64,000 bases of DNA from Oculatella sp. LEGE 06141 (GTDB lineage Bacteria > Cyanobacteriota > Cyanobacteriia > Elainellales > Elainellaceae): contig NZ_JADEWO010000001.1 in NCBI RefSeq assembly GCF_015207605.1, positions 186,001 through 250,000 of the forward strand. Reading direction: 5' to 3'. The translations under genes and the position numbers were made by a program. Shown one piece after another: positions 47,347 through 57,223 of the stretch; within the stretch, counting starts at the first letter, position 1, and each line of letters opens with the position of its first letter. The notes under the pieces are model-generated. The model was given only the letters and a program-made list of their open reading frames with translations, was not told where the DNA came from and did not search any database.

Positions 47347-47805
47347 GGGTTTTCACTCCGGTAATTGAAACGGCGAGGAAAACCCAAAAATTTAGCCACC
47401 CCGTTGCCAATGCTCACAGCAAATCGGGGTGGCCTGGAAGAGTTAAAATGCTTCCTTAGCCCACCAACTGCTGATTCCAGTTTGGCTGGGTTAGCGGCTC
47501 GGAGTTGCTGTCACAACTTCGGGTCGCGCCGACTAAATTTTCGGGTCGAACCATGAGCGTTATTCCGCAGAATAACGTCAATATCTGACGCTATCGCATC
47601 TGTTTGGGAGAGTCAATATCCTGAATTGAGAATTTAGGGGATGTTTGAGAAGCATCCAATGTCTCCTGTAAGGGCGTAGCATTCGGGCAATACTTCTGGG
47701 GCTATCACAAAGGCTGTCTGCCGAATGCTGCGCCCCTACGGGTGTCGGGTTACAAATTAGGCTTCTAAAACATCCTCTTAAGGGGGAAGCGATCGCCGCC
47801 AACAA
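47347..47805. other. Intergenic region containing a MITE-like element
   Basis: About 460 bases without a supported gene. The right half is the element at 47634-47785. A 63-codon frame at 47365-47556 lacks protein-like composition. Confidence 0.45.
47634..47785. mobile_element. MITE-like palindromic element, copy C
   Basis: The ends are GGGGATGTTTGAGAAGC (left) and GCTTCTAAAACATCCTCTT (right), imperfect inverted repeats. Inside, GTAAGGGCGTAGCATTCGG pairs with CCGAATGCTGCGCCCCTAC (two mismatches). The core differs from copies A and B, but the right terminal AAAACATCCTCTTA is shared with copy B. Confidence 0.75.
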
Positions 47806-48546
47806 CTAGCGAGGCGACAGGCAGACATATCTCGAATCAACCGATGGGAGAGTGGCTCTAACGTTGGGGATGTGGCGTAAAATCAGTGCCTTTGCCGCAT
47901 ATCGGGTTTCATCCGGCAACGAAGCCAACCAGCGATCGATATCAATATGCATCCAGTGCTGATTGCCATCATGATAGGCTGCAAAGCTGAGAAACCGCTG
48001 CATCGCTTCCGCACCTACAATGGCGGCAACCTCCTTCATCATGAAATAAGTGGTGCCATAGAACGGCTCTTGGCCTTGCTGAAAATATTGCAACCAACCA
48101 CTCCAATCCATGCCGTTTTGGGTAATGAGTTGCTCGGCAAACAGGGTTGATTGGCCTTCTACATAACAGTCGAAAAAGCGGGCATTGAGCAGATGCGAGA
48201 TTTCGTGGGAAAGCTGCCCCCAAAAGGCAAAATCACTCGGTTGGCGGCTGAGGTAAATTGCGATTTGCCCCTGGCTGGCATCTTCCAGAGTTGTAAACGG
48301 TGAGGTTGCCGATCGCACAAACACGGTTCTCAACGGAAAGCGCGGCAGTCCATATTGGGCGATCGCAGCTTCCCGCCCCTCTTGAACAAACGCCTCTACT
48401 CCAGCGGCCTGGAACTCAGAAATAACAGCGATCGGTTCAACCGGCGGCAAGTGGGTGCTTGGAGGAGCCTGATTCACACAGCTAACGGCTAGCAGAATGC
48501 TAAAACAGCACAACACAATGGCTCTACGCAACCGATGCGGCAACAT
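47806..48546 (-). CDS. Putative zinc metallopeptidase lipoprotein (HExxH)
   Basis: About 246 residues from ATG 48546. A lipoprotein-type signal (AIVLCCFSILLAVSC) is followed by an exported domain with HEISH at about 114-118 (120-124 from the outer start) in QLSHEISHLLNARFF, then YVEGQSTLFAEQL, which offers candidate third-ligand glutamates as in gluzincins. The C-terminal part is helical (ALILRHIPNV). No named peptidase family was recognised; proteolytic function is inferred from the motif only. Confidence 0.7.
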   Translation of the reverse strand: MLPHRLRRAIVLCCFSILLAVSCVNQAPPSTHLPPVEPIAVISEFQAAGVEAFVQEGREAAIAQYGLPRFPLRTVFVRSATSPFTTLEDASQGQIAIYLSRQPSDFAFWGQLSHEISHLLNARFFDCYVEGQSTLFAEQLITQNGMDWSGWLQYFQQGQEPFYGTTYFMMKEVAAIVGAEAMQRFLSFAAYHDGNQHWMHIDIDRWLASLPDETRYAAKALILRHIPNVRATLPSVDSRYVCLSPR

Positions 48547-48651
48547 GCCTCGCCCTCTTAACATTGAGCATTAACCATATCGATTGCCCAATCTTATGAA
48601 GCCCAAGACATAACGAAAGCGATCGCCCAGGAACTCTGGCGACTAAAACCA

Positions 48652-50568
48652 CTATCGAGCGCTTGATGAGTCAGGCGGCAGCGTATAGCGTTGGCTTGCA
48701 GGAACCCACTGCATCTGATCTTGATGGTTTTTAACCCAATTCCAAAGATCATCTTGCTCGGTATTAGTGCCCGTTGGAGCGCTAGAGAAAACCTCCGCGC
48801 GGATCTCCGGCGAAAAGAGCGGCAGTACCTTATTAATCCAATCGTCCTGCGTATAGTAACCAGAACTCATCCAGCTCACAAAACCGCTGACATCGCCTTG
48901 TTTCAGTTCTGTGATGGACTCTTTCTCCAGGTCGATCAACTCATACACTCTGCGTTCTGTTCTCCACCGCAGTTGGTTGCTAGAAACCCAGTACCGGAGT
49001 GTCTCTTGCTCTTCGTCTGTGCCGGTTGGAACAGTAGAAAAAGCGTCTTTAGCCCCCGGAAATAGTGGAAAAATATCTCCTAACCAGATCTCTGGTTCGT
49101 AATAGGAGGAATATGCCCAGTCCAGGTAGGAGTCCATCTTTCCTTCCCTCAGACGCCGGATGGATAGGTCCTGGCTCAGCGGCTCGTATTTAGCAATATC
49201 CGGGTTCCAAACTGCATCTTCAAGCTGCGAGTTTAACTGATCCTGCATATAGCGCTGATCCGCCTCGGTAATTGCATCATTTGGTTTTCTACCATCTTCG
49301 GTTGCAAAGCTTGGAAATAAAGGAAGAACTTCCTCAAGCCAGACGTTATACGGATAGTAGTAGCCGTAAGAATATTCAAAGAGATCCTTTGTTCCAGAGC
49401 GAAGAAGCGTAAGAGAAAAGTATTTCTGAATGTCCTGAAGTTTTTCTAAACTAAGCCTCACCGTTCGAGGTTGATTGGCTGATTTACTATCAGTCGCTTC
49501 TGATGCTTCTATTGCAGTATCTAAAATCTCTCTGGCTTTTTGTTGCTCTGAACTGGAAGCATCTTTCATCCCCGCTTTTATCAATTTCTTCACATCTTCC
49601 AGCGGTAACAATAATTCTTTATTTGCAATAGAACTGCTGTAGGACTCTTGCCACTGGTCGGGATTGAGCATGAAGAAAATGACAGCCGATGTAAACACAT
49701 CTGGATTGGTACTGCCCAATGCATCGTGCATCATCTTGCTGGCAATGTCCTTATCCAGTTGGGTGTCAATATTTCTGGTGGCCAATGCCTGAACCATATT
49801 TTCCCAAAAGGGGCCTCGGTTCTCTTCTGGTTTAACCACTTCATTCAAAACCCGCAAAACGGTTTCTGAAGGGTACTGAAGCAGCGCTTCAAATGACTTG
49901 CTGCGTACTTCTGAAGTATGGGCTACACTTTTGCAGCTTTTGAACAGAACCTCTAGCAAACCTAGATCTCTAGTTCTAGCCGCATAGTCGATCGCCAGCA
50001 ACCGTTCTTGTTTTACATCTGGAGTGTCGGGATCAATAAAACTGAGGAGCAATTGAGTGTACTTCTCGTTTTCTTCCCTCAGTTCCTGAATCGATCGCCT
50101 TGCCCAGGCACCTTCATCACCCTGGTTAGACACCTGGAGCAAAAAGAGGAGGTTATCATGGCGTGCCCGTTCTGAATCTTCTAATAGCGTTGGAATTTTC
50201 TCGGCAATTTCCTCTTCAATTCCTTTGGTAATTTCACTTTGAATCGTGTTTTGTAAGAAGAAGAAAATTCCTGAATTTAATACAATTGTTCCAACTGTAA
50301 TGACTCCCAAAACCTTGCCGTACACATGTTCTTTGACATTCAGTTCTAATGCCTTGCGATACACATGCGGTTCAAATTTGTCTTCTGTAAATGCAATTTG
50401 CTGTGTTTCAATATCACTCAATCGCGTTCTCGTTCTCCGAGCCAGCCTCGTCAGTCTCCGCTGTAGCCTTGCAACATCGCTCGGTCGAGTTGGATGGCCT
50501 CTCATTGCCTTAAATACTTTGCCTACACTCTGTCTTAGTTCTTTAAGGGAGTTAGAGAGTTCGTTCAT
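48652..50568 (-). CDS. Large membrane-anchored protein with triple C-terminal repeats
   Basis: A 638-residue protein. The order is a basic coiled-coil N-terminus (1-60), one membrane helix at about 86-106 (KVLGVITVGTIVLNSGIFFF), an acidic coiled-coil stalk (110-135), a helical-repeat region resembling HEAT units (135-345), and three tandem units at about 389-465, 473-546 and 555-630. Each unit reads Leu-(Arg/Lys)-x-Gly, about ten residues, a Tyr/Trp-rich patch, then a motif like WLEEVLPLFP. I know no family with this order. It may be a scaffold or stress-response adaptor. Confidence 0.7.
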   Translation of the reverse strand: MNELSNSLKELRQSVGKVFKAMRGHPTRPSDVARLQRRLTRLARRTRTRLSDIETQQIAFTEDKFEPHVYRKALELNVKEHVYGKVLGVITVGTIVLNSGIFFFLQNTIQSEITKGIEEEIAEKIPTLLEDSERARHDNLLFLLQVSNQGDEGAWARRSIQELREENEKYTQLLLSFIDPDTPDVKQERLLAIDYAARTRDLGLLEVLFKSCKSVAHTSEVRSKSFEALLQYPSETVLRVLNEVVKPEENRGPFWENMVQALATRNIDTQLDKDIASKMMHDALGSTNPDVFTSAVIFFMLNPDQWQESYSSSIANKELLLPLEDVKKLIKAGMKDASSSEQQKAREILDTAIEASEATDSKSANQPRTVRLSLEKLQDIQKYFSLTLLRSGTKDLFEYSYGYYYPYNVWLEEVLPLFPSFATEDGRKPNDAITEADQRYMQDQLNSQLEDAVWNPDIAKYEPLSQDLSIRRLREGKMDSYLDWAYSSYYEPEIWLGDIFPLFPGAKDAFSTVPTGTDEEQETLRYWVSSNQLRWRTERRVYELIDLEKESITELKQGDVSGFVSWMSSGYYTQDDWINKVLPLFSPEIRAEVFSSAPTGTNTEQDDLWNWVKNHQDQMQWVPASQRYTLPPDSSSAR

Positions 50569-50759
50569 ATTTACTTCCGAGGTAGGTATTTACTTTAAAA
50601 GTACCCACGGAGTCGTGTCAGTCAATTCAGGCTCCCTCCTTTGGGGGAGAGTTTTGCTAAATCTTTACACTCATTTAACGGGTTGCTTCAGTCTTGTTTC
50701 TACCTGGCAGAAAGGGAAGTGTGTTGACCACACACCTCCCTGGTTTGTGTCACTAATTG

Positions 50760-52661
50760 CTAGTTCAACACAGCCGAATGTCCGGCAATGTCGCCGACGG
50801 GTTCAGCCCGACCGCCAATGTACTTGGCGAGAAACTCTTCTGCGATCGCATAAAAATGCAGTCGGTTTTCAGGACGGGCAAATCCGTGGCCTTCATCGGT
50901 GTAAAGCGCATATTCAACGGGCTTACCTGCCTGTTTCATTGCCGCTACAATTTGGTCACTTTCGGCCTGCTTAACGCGCGGGTCGTTCGCTCCTTGACCA
51001 ATCAACAACGGCTTTTGGATGCGATCGATGAAAAAGAGGGGCGATCGCGACTTCAAAAACTCTTCCTCGGTTTCGAGATGGCCCACCCGATGATAGAACT
51101 GCGCTTTTAGCGGCTCCCAGTACGGCGGAATGCTGTTGAGCAAGGTAATGATGTTGCTGGGGCCAACGATATCCACACCTGCCGCAAATACATCAGGCGT
51201 GAAGGTTAAACCTACCAGCGTGGCATATCCACCATAGGAACCTCCCATAATGGCCACCTTGCTTGGATCGGAAATACCTTTTTCTGTGAGCCAGTTAACG
51301 GCATCCAGCAGGTCATCGTGCATTTTAGCCGCCCATTCCCGATTTCCGGCATTCACAAACGCTTTGCCGTACCCTGTCGAGCCTCGGAAATTGACTTGCA
51401 GCACAGCATAGCCCCGGTTTGCCAACCATTGCGCTTCGGGATCGTAGCCCCAGGTGTCTCGTGCCCAGGGGCCACCGTGCACCAGCAAAACCGTCGGCAG
51501 GTTCTCAGCCGGAATGCCCACCGGAGTGGTTAAATAGCCGTGAATCGTCAACCCATCCCGCGCCGTGTAAGAGACAGGTTCCATTGAGGCCAGCGAAACG
51601 TTCTCCAATTCGGGTTGATTGCTAAAGAGGAGGGTGCTGTTTTTGGAGGTGCGATCGTAGACGTAGTAGTATACGGGGCCATCATCGGTGGTAAAAGCCA
51701 CCAACCAGCGATCGTCTGCTAGCGTTCGTCCACCCACACCAAACTCACCGGGGCGAATATGGGCGATCGTCTCAAAATCGGCGGCAATGCTTTGATCTAG
51801 TACCTGCCACTCCAATTTGTCGCGGTAAAAGGCAACGGCTTGCGGCTCATCGGTGACGGGATGCGTCAAAATACTGCCGACATCATACTGGTCATCTTCC
51901 GCAACCAGCGTTTCTTGACGGGTGGCTAAATCGAGCGCCAGCAGCCGTTGTGCATTGGCATCATGGCTGCCAACGATGTAAAGCGTTTTGCCATCTTCAG
52001 AAAAACTGACGGCATAGCCTTCATCATCTGGCCCCCAATGGCGCAGCACTTCCCAGTCTTGCTCGGGCGTATCGCGGTAGAGCAGATCGGAACCACCGTC
52101 AGGCGTTGCAGCGATCGCCACCCGAATTTGAAAGGCTTGATCGGCTGTCCAGGCGACGATATTGCCGGGGTTCTCTGTATCAAACTCAACCGCACCGTTT
52201 TTGAGGTTAATGCGGTAAACATCAAACTTTTGCGGGTCGTTGAGGTTGAGCGCCACCAGCAACTCATCCGGGACATTAGGATCGAGGTCAATTGGCTCTG
52301 CTTTAACCCCCTGAAACGGGGTCAAATCGCGGACAATATTGGACTGAACATCAACCGAGTAGCAATGGAAATTCTCGTCTCCATCGGCATCCTGCATGTA
52401 AATTAAGTGACTGCCATCGTATGTCCAGAAATACATCCGAACGCCCCGCTTTTGGTCGGCGGTAATTTGGCGATCGTCTTCTGCTCCTACCGTTCGCAGC
52501 CAGACCTGTAATACATTTTTCTCGTCTGGCGCAATATAAGCTAAATACTTACCGTCTGGCGATAGCTGAGGCCGTGCCCGTTCTGGATTGCCAAATAGCA
52601 CCTCGCGCGGAATCAGCGGCGGCAATTGGGCGATCGTAGGATTGGCAGTTTCCGTTTGCAT
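50760..52661 (-). CDS. S9-family prolyl oligopeptidase/acylaminoacyl peptidase
   Basis: A 633-residue serine peptidase with an N-terminal beta-propeller (repeats of the SPDGKYLAYI and EDGKTLYIVGS type) and a C-terminal alpha/beta hydrolase. Catalytic Ser is in GGSYGGYATLVGL, Asp in GANDPRVKQAES, and His in TDEGHGFARPEN. The oxyanion region is VLLVHGGPWARD. No signal peptide is seen, so it is cytoplasmic. It is divergent from the Anbu gene with a 144-base spacer. Confidence 0.93.
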   Translation of the reverse strand: MQTETANPTIAQLPPLIPREVLFGNPERARPQLSPDGKYLAYIAPDEKNVLQVWLRTVGAEDDRQITADQKRGVRMYFWTYDGSHLIYMQDADGDENFHCYSVDVQSNIVRDLTPFQGVKAEPIDLDPNVPDELLVALNLNDPQKFDVYRINLKNGAVEFDTENPGNIVAWTADQAFQIRVAIAATPDGGSDLLYRDTPEQDWEVLRHWGPDDEGYAVSFSEDGKTLYIVGSHDANAQRLLALDLATRQETLVAEDDQYDVGSILTHPVTDEPQAVAFYRDKLEWQVLDQSIAADFETIAHIRPGEFGVGGRTLADDRWLVAFTTDDGPVYYYVYDRTSKNSTLLFSNQPELENVSLASMEPVSYTARDGLTIHGYLTTPVGIPAENLPTVLLVHGGPWARDTWGYDPEAQWLANRGYAVLQVNFRGSTGYGKAFVNAGNREWAAKMHDDLLDAVNWLTEKGISDPSKVAIMGGSYGGYATLVGLTFTPDVFAAGVDIVGPSNIITLLNSIPPYWEPLKAQFYHRVGHLETEEEFLKSRSPLFFIDRIQKPLLIGQGANDPRVKQAESDQIVAAMKQAGKPVEYALYTDEGHGFARPENRLHFYAIAEEFLAKYIGGRAEPVGDIAGHSAVLN

Positions 52662-52805
52662 AATGGCTTTAATTTCAATTTAGTCGTCTATTTGACACTT
52701 TAACGAATCTGCTCATTGAACCATCTAGACAGAGAGCGATAATCGTTGTACGGATTGCACAACCTTCGTTTCCTCCCGTCTCCTACTCCCTACTTCCTCT
52801 TGCCC

Positions 52806-53573
52806 ATGACCTACTGCCTTGGCATTATGACGCGCGGCGGTCTTGTTGTTGCCGCTGATTCTCGCACCAATGCGGGTGTTGACTACATTTCGCGTTACCA
52901 AAAGTTGTTCGATTTTTCCCATCCGGGGCAGCGGGTCATTTTTCTATGTACGGCGGGTAATTTATCGATCACGCAAGCGGTGCTGTATTCGCTACGGCAG
53001 GATTTGAAGCTGAATGAAACTGCAAATCTGCACACCTTACCCACGCTGTATGATATTGCTCGCTACATTGGCGGCAAAGTGCGGCAAACCCAGGAGCAAG
53101 AACGACCCTGGCTGGAGCGCGATCGCATTGATTATGCCTGCACGTTGCTCTTGGGTGGGCAAGTGCAAGGAGAACTACCTGAACTGTATATGATTTACAG
53201 CCAGGGAAATTTTATTCAAGCAACCCCAGAAACGCCCTTTCTGCAAATTGGGGAAACGAAGTACGGTAAACCGATTCTCGATCGCACCCTCACGTTTGAA
53301 ACGCCGTTAGACTCGGCAGCCAAATGTGCGCTGCTATCGATCGATTCCACAATGAAATCCAATATTTCAGTGGGGCCGCCCGTGGATCTAATGATGTATG
53401 AAGCCAACAGTTTTGTGGTGCGGCATCGTTTGCAGTTGCGATTGGGCGATCCCTATCTGGCAAAAATGCGAAAGCTCTGGGAAATCTCGCTACGGCAAGC
53501 GTTCGACCAAATGCCGGATCTGGAATGGCACCATCATCCAGAAGACACTCAGGATGAGATTTTGACCGATTGA
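52806..53573 (+). CDS. Anbu/COG3484 proteasome-like protease
   Basis: A 255-residue NTN-hydrolase in the Anbu (ancestral beta subunit) group. From the ATG at 52806 the protein begins MTYCLGIMTRGGLVVAADSRTNAG; Thr2 becomes the nucleophile after Met removal, and the conserved Asp/Lys region follows (AADSRTNAG, KLFDF). The open frame from 52746 would bury the Thr, so the later start is right. Anbu proteins form open helical assemblies; their substrates are unknown. The usual companion genes (ATP-grasp, alpha-E, transglutaminase) are absent here. Confidence 0.9.
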   Translation: MTYCLGIMTRGGLVVAADSRTNAGVDYISRYQKLFDFSHPGQRVIFLCTAGNLSITQAVLYSLRQDLKLNETANLHTLPTLYDIARYIGGKVRQTQEQERPWLERDRIDYACTLLLGGQVQGELPELYMIYSQGNFIQATPETPFLQIGETKYGKPILDRTLTFETPLDSAAKCALLSIDSTMKSNISVGPPVDLMMYEANSFVVRHRLQLRLGDPYLAKMRKLWEISLRQAFDQMPDLEWHHHPEDTQDEILTD

Positions 53574-53656
53574 TTGGGCTGTCTCCAACGGCCTGCTTGA
53601 CTGACAAACCTCAAAAACCCTCACCCAAACTCCTCTTTCAGCGCAGGGATGGGCAG

Positions 53657-53758
53657 GGCGTTGCTGAATTGTGAGTTTGTAGGGAGAGTGGATTGGAATG
53701 ACATCCAGTGACCTGGCAGCAGGTTCAATCCCCGTCCCTACCTCCATTCAGCAACGCC
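53657..53758. mobile_element. MITE-like element with GGCGTTGCTGAAT ends
   Basis: A perfect 13-bp terminal inverted repeat GGCGTTGCTGAAT/ATTCAGCAACGCC. An inner pair GTAGGGA/TCCCTAC adds a second stem. The right part, GGCAGCAGGTTCAATCCCC onward, resembles a tRNA 3' half. The element ends 12 bases before the ppc stop codon and probably also serves as a transcription end between the convergent Anbu and ppc genes. Confidence 0.75.
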
Positions 53759-53769
53759 GCACTACCCGA

Positions 53770-56700
53770 TCAACCGGTATTCCGCATTCCGGCAGCAATA
53801 CCGTTGATGGTGAGCAAGGCACCCCGCAACAGTTCGCCCCGGCTATAGCGCGATCGAATCACACCCGAAGCCGCATGGCTCTTATGTTGCCGCAACCGCT
53901 TTAACAGCGAGACTTGCAAAAAGCCCAATGGCACGATCGTGCCGTTGCGGAGTTGTACCGATCGCTGCAACTCTGGATCGCCATCCAATAAGCGCTTGTG
54001 GCCTGTAATCGTTAGCACCAAATCGCGGGTAAGGTAATACTCTTGAGCAATTTGCTCAAACACATGGTGGAAGCGTTCCCGATCCTCAGGTGAACCCAAC
54101 TCGCGCACATAGTGGTGGGCAATCTGTAAATCGACCTTCGCCAGGGTCATCTCACACTTAGAGATCACCATTTTGAAGAAAGGCCACTTGTAGTAGAAAT
54201 AGCGCAGCAGCTTCAGGTTCTCGTCTGGCTCTTGCTCCAGGAAGGCTTGAATTGCTGTGCCAACCCCATACCAGGAGGGCAACAGGAAGCGAGTTTGCGT
54301 CCAGCTAAAGACCCAGGGAATCGCCCGCAGGCTGGAAATATCCTTTTTGCCGCTCTGCCGTCGCGCCGGACGCGAACTGATTTGAAGCTGGCTGATCTCT
54401 TCGATCGGCGTAATCTGCATGAAAAAGTCGATGAAGTCCGGCTGTTCGTAGATTAGGGAGCGGTAGTGACTGCGCGATCGCGTCGCCAACTCTTCCATAA
54501 TTTCGTGCCAGGGCTGAATATCATCAAACCCATTCCGCAGCAGGCTGGCTTGCAGCACTGCCGTGGTAATGGTTTCCAGGTTATACAGCGCCAGTTCTGG
54601 CAGGTTATATTTTGAGGCCAGCACCTCTCCCTGTTCCGTAATTTTGATGCGCCCATCGATGCTGCTTCCCGGTTGCGCCAAAATCGCCTCGTAGGCAGGC
54701 CCCCCCCCGCGCCCAACCGAACCGCCGCGCCCATGAAAAATGCGTAGCGCAATATTGTAGCGATCGGCCACCTGCTGTAACGCCTGCTGTGCCTTGTGAA
54801 TTTCCCAATTACTGCTGAGGAAGCCAGAATCTTTGTTGCTATCGGAATAACCCAGCATCACTTCCTGCAACGACGGAGGCAGGGCGATCGGAGTTGGAGC
54901 AACACCCTCTGCAACGGCATTCGCTTCGGCTTGAGCCGTCTGAATTTGAGCATAGCCCCCCGCCAAATACGCTCGATAAAGCGGCAGATCAAACAGATGC
55001 GTCATCACCGGAGGAGCGCGCAACAAGTCTTCCACCGTTTCAAACAGCGGCACAACGTGAAGACTGCTAGTGCCAGTAGCCGGGTCATAGAGTCCAGCCT
55101 CTTTGGCCAAAAGCAACACTTCTAATAGGTCGCTGCCATGATGGCTCATGCTAATTACGTAGGTCTGGCAAATTTCTGCCCCAAACTCCTGGTGCAGCTT
55201 ACGCACCATGCGAAAGGTTTGAATCGTTTCGCATGTCTTTTCAGAAAACGGCAGTTCCGTAGGCAGCAAGGGGCGACGAGTCTTCAGTTCAGTCAGCAGC
55301 CACTCTAATCGCTCTTCTTCCGACAGGTCGTTATAAGGACGCGGCAAAATTTGCAGATACTCTGCCACTTCATTGAGCGTGTCGGAGTGGCGGGAGCTTT
55401 CCTGCCGAATATCCAGATGCGCCAAATTAAAGCCGTAGATTTCCACCTGGCAAATCAAATTTTCCAGATCCAGACAGCTTAATCCTGTTTCTTTGAGATT
55501 GTGGTTGATTAACTGCAACTCTGCCAAAAATTCGGCACCCGACCGATAAATCGCGGCTGGGTTAATTTCGGGCACCTCGGTTTGCAGGTAATCGCCGTTA
55601 TAGAGCTTGAGGCTGCGATCGCGCGTATTTTCCAACCGCTTCTGGATGTAGGCCAGCTTCAGGCGATACGGTTCCTGACGGTAGCGAATCGCTAGCTGCT
55701 CGTACACCTCTGGCAACTGCGTCTGATCTTGCTCTAGCGATTCCAGCAAGTCTGGCAGCACATCGCTCCAGTGCAGCGACAAACTCAGCAGATCGGTCAA
55801 CCGCTTCACCGACTGCGTGTATTTCTTTAACACCAGATTGCGCTGATAGCAGGCGGTTTTCCAGGTAATTTGCGGTGTCACCGACGGATTACCATCGCGA
55901 TCGGAACCGACCCAGGAGCCAAACTTGCAGAAGTTGTAACTGGGCGGACGCAGACGTGGAAACGTCGTTTGCAGCGCACGGCTCAGCCGATGATAGAGCT
56001 GTGGAATCACATCAAACAGCACTTCTTCAAAGTAGTGCAGGGTGTAGTCTACCTCGTCCAAAACGGTTGGTTTAAACTGATGCAGCTCATCGGTGCGCCA
56101 CCAGAGCCGAATTTCTTCCGTTAGCTGGTCGCGCAGCCCTTCCGCTTCCCAGGATGAAGCCAGCCCGGTAGACTGCAACCCTTGCTCTACCAAATCCATT
56201 TGCAGCAAAATTTTGGCAATCCGGCGCTGCTTGTCGCGAATCGTGTGGCGCACAATCTCAGTCGGGTGAGCCGTAAACACTAGCCGCACGTCTAAATTAT
56301 CAATCAGCTCTTGAACGTGCTTGGGCGGTACGTTGAGGTAATGCAGTTTAGGGAAAAGAGCATGAAAGGTATTGGCACCGCGTGGCGGCACGATGGTTTC
56401 ATGCAGGCTTTTCTCTAACATATCCGCCTGAAGCCCAGCCCCTTGAGCTTCCAGGTCGGAAAACACAATCGAGGGCGTGTTGGCAAAGACCGAGTTAGCC
56501 TTGCCATGATCATCGTCCGAGCGACGTTCGTAGGCGGCTCGATATTGCTGCTGCTGCCCTCGCTGTTCATAGTGCTGTTCCACAATGTTGATTAGCTGAA
56601 AATAAAGGGCAAAGGCACGAGCCGCCCGAATCGCTTCATTGAGGTCTAGCTTTTCAACCACTCCAAGCACTCCAGCTTCAATTGACTCTGGAGCCTGGCC

Positions 56701-56919
56701 GTCTGGGGAAGACATCGATCGCAACTGCCGCAACAAATCGACGAGTTGCTGACCACACTCTTGCTGCAAGACAGATTCCCACAAGTCCTCCACAATGCGG
56801 AGACGGTGACGCAAAAATAAGTCAGAAGAAGCCGTGATAAGTTCGTCTTGAGGAGTTTTCGACTCTGTCACAGTACTAGAACGATAAGCGTCGTCCGGCG
56901 ATTGGAGCGTTGAACTCAT
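53770..56919 (-). CDS. ppc: Phosphoenolpyruvate carboxylase
   Basis: A cyanobacterial-type PEPC of about 1049 residues that fixes bicarbonate onto PEP to give oxaloacetate. Catalytic motifs are [13 protein letters not shown] (catalytic His), [16 protein letters not shown] and [19 protein letters not shown], and the C-terminal signature ends in RNTG. The ATG at 56919 (MSSTLQSP) fits homologues better than 56934. The poly-C tract at 54700-54708 encodes part of the GRGGGP loop, and the frame is intact. Confidence 0.97.
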   Translation of the reverse strand: MSSTLQSPDDAYRSSTVTESKTPQDELITASSDLFLRHRLRIVEDLWESVLQQECGQQLVDLLRQLRSMSSPDGQAPESIEAGVLGVVEKLDLNEAIRAARAFALYFQLINIVEQHYEQRGQQQQYRAAYERRSDDDHGKANSVFANTPSIVFSDLEAQGAGLQADMLEKSLHETIVPPRGANTFHALFPKLHYLNVPPKHVQELIDNLDVRLVFTAHPTEIVRHTIRDKQRRIAKILLQMDLVEQGLQSTGLASSWEAEGLRDQLTEEIRLWWRTDELHQFKPTVLDEVDYTLHYFEEVLFDVIPQLYHRLSRALQTTFPRLRPPSYNFCKFGSWVGSDRDGNPSVTPQITWKTACYQRNLVLKKYTQSVKRLTDLLSLSLHWSDVLPDLLESLEQDQTQLPEVYEQLAIRYRQEPYRLKLAYIQKRLENTRDRSLKLYNGDYLQTEVPEINPAAIYRSGAEFLAELQLINHNLKETGLSCLDLENLICQVEIYGFNLAHLDIRQESSRHSDTLNEVAEYLQILPRPYNDLSEEERLEWLLTELKTRRPLLPTELPFSEKTCETIQTFRMVRKLHQEFGAEICQTYVISMSHHGSDLLEVLLLAKEAGLYDPATGTSSLHVVPLFETVEDLLRAPPVMTHLFDLPLYRAYLAGGYAQIQTAQAEANAVAEGVAPTPIALPPSLQEVMLGYSDSNKDSGFLSSNWEIHKAQQALQQVADRYNIALRIFHGRGGSVGRGGGPAYEAILAQPGSSIDGRIKITEQGEVLASKYNLPELALYNLETITTAVLQASLLRNGFDDIQPWHEIMEELATRSRSHYRSLIYEQPDFIDFFMQITPIEEISQLQISSRPARRQSGKKDISSLRAIPWVFSWTQTRFLLPSWYGVGTAIQAFLEQEPDENLKLLRYFYYKWPFFKMVISKCEMTLAKVDLQIAHHYVRELGSPEDRERFHHVFEQIAQEYYLTRDLVLTITGHKRLLDGDPELQRSVQLRNGTIVPLGFLQVSLLKRLRQHKSHAASGVIRSRYSRGELLRGALLTINGIAAGMRNTG

Positions 56920-57223
56920 GGTCTGTCCTGGCAATAATATTTGACAATTTTATGGGTTTTACTAGGCCAATTCTAGTTTTTTGTGAGCTTCGGCAGATTA
57001 TCGCCCTGTAGCAGGATGTTGCCGGAAGCCAAACGGGAAAGAAGGCATAAACAGAACGGTTGAGACATCTATAGAACGATAGATTAAGGTGTTAAAAGGG
57101 GTGAACGCAATCGGGCGGTAAACGAATGACTTTCAAGGGTTGCTTAGCCACGTTCAGCAGCACGCTGTTGGTTTATCCCGGTTGGAACGGACAACCAGAT
57201 TTTGCCGTGGTCTTTTCGATCAG

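Noticed and set aside
47365-47556. 63-codon plus-strand frame
   Set aside because: Random composition, no ribosome-binding site.
53490-53747. 85-codon minus-strand frame with a GTGIEPA motif
   Set aside because: This translation pattern is typical of tRNA-like or repeat DNA read on the wrong strand, and it lies on the MITE and Anbu end.
54700-54708. Run of nine C in ppc, possible phase variation
   Set aside because: It encodes the required GRGGGP catalytic loop and the frame is intact, so contingency switching is unlikely.
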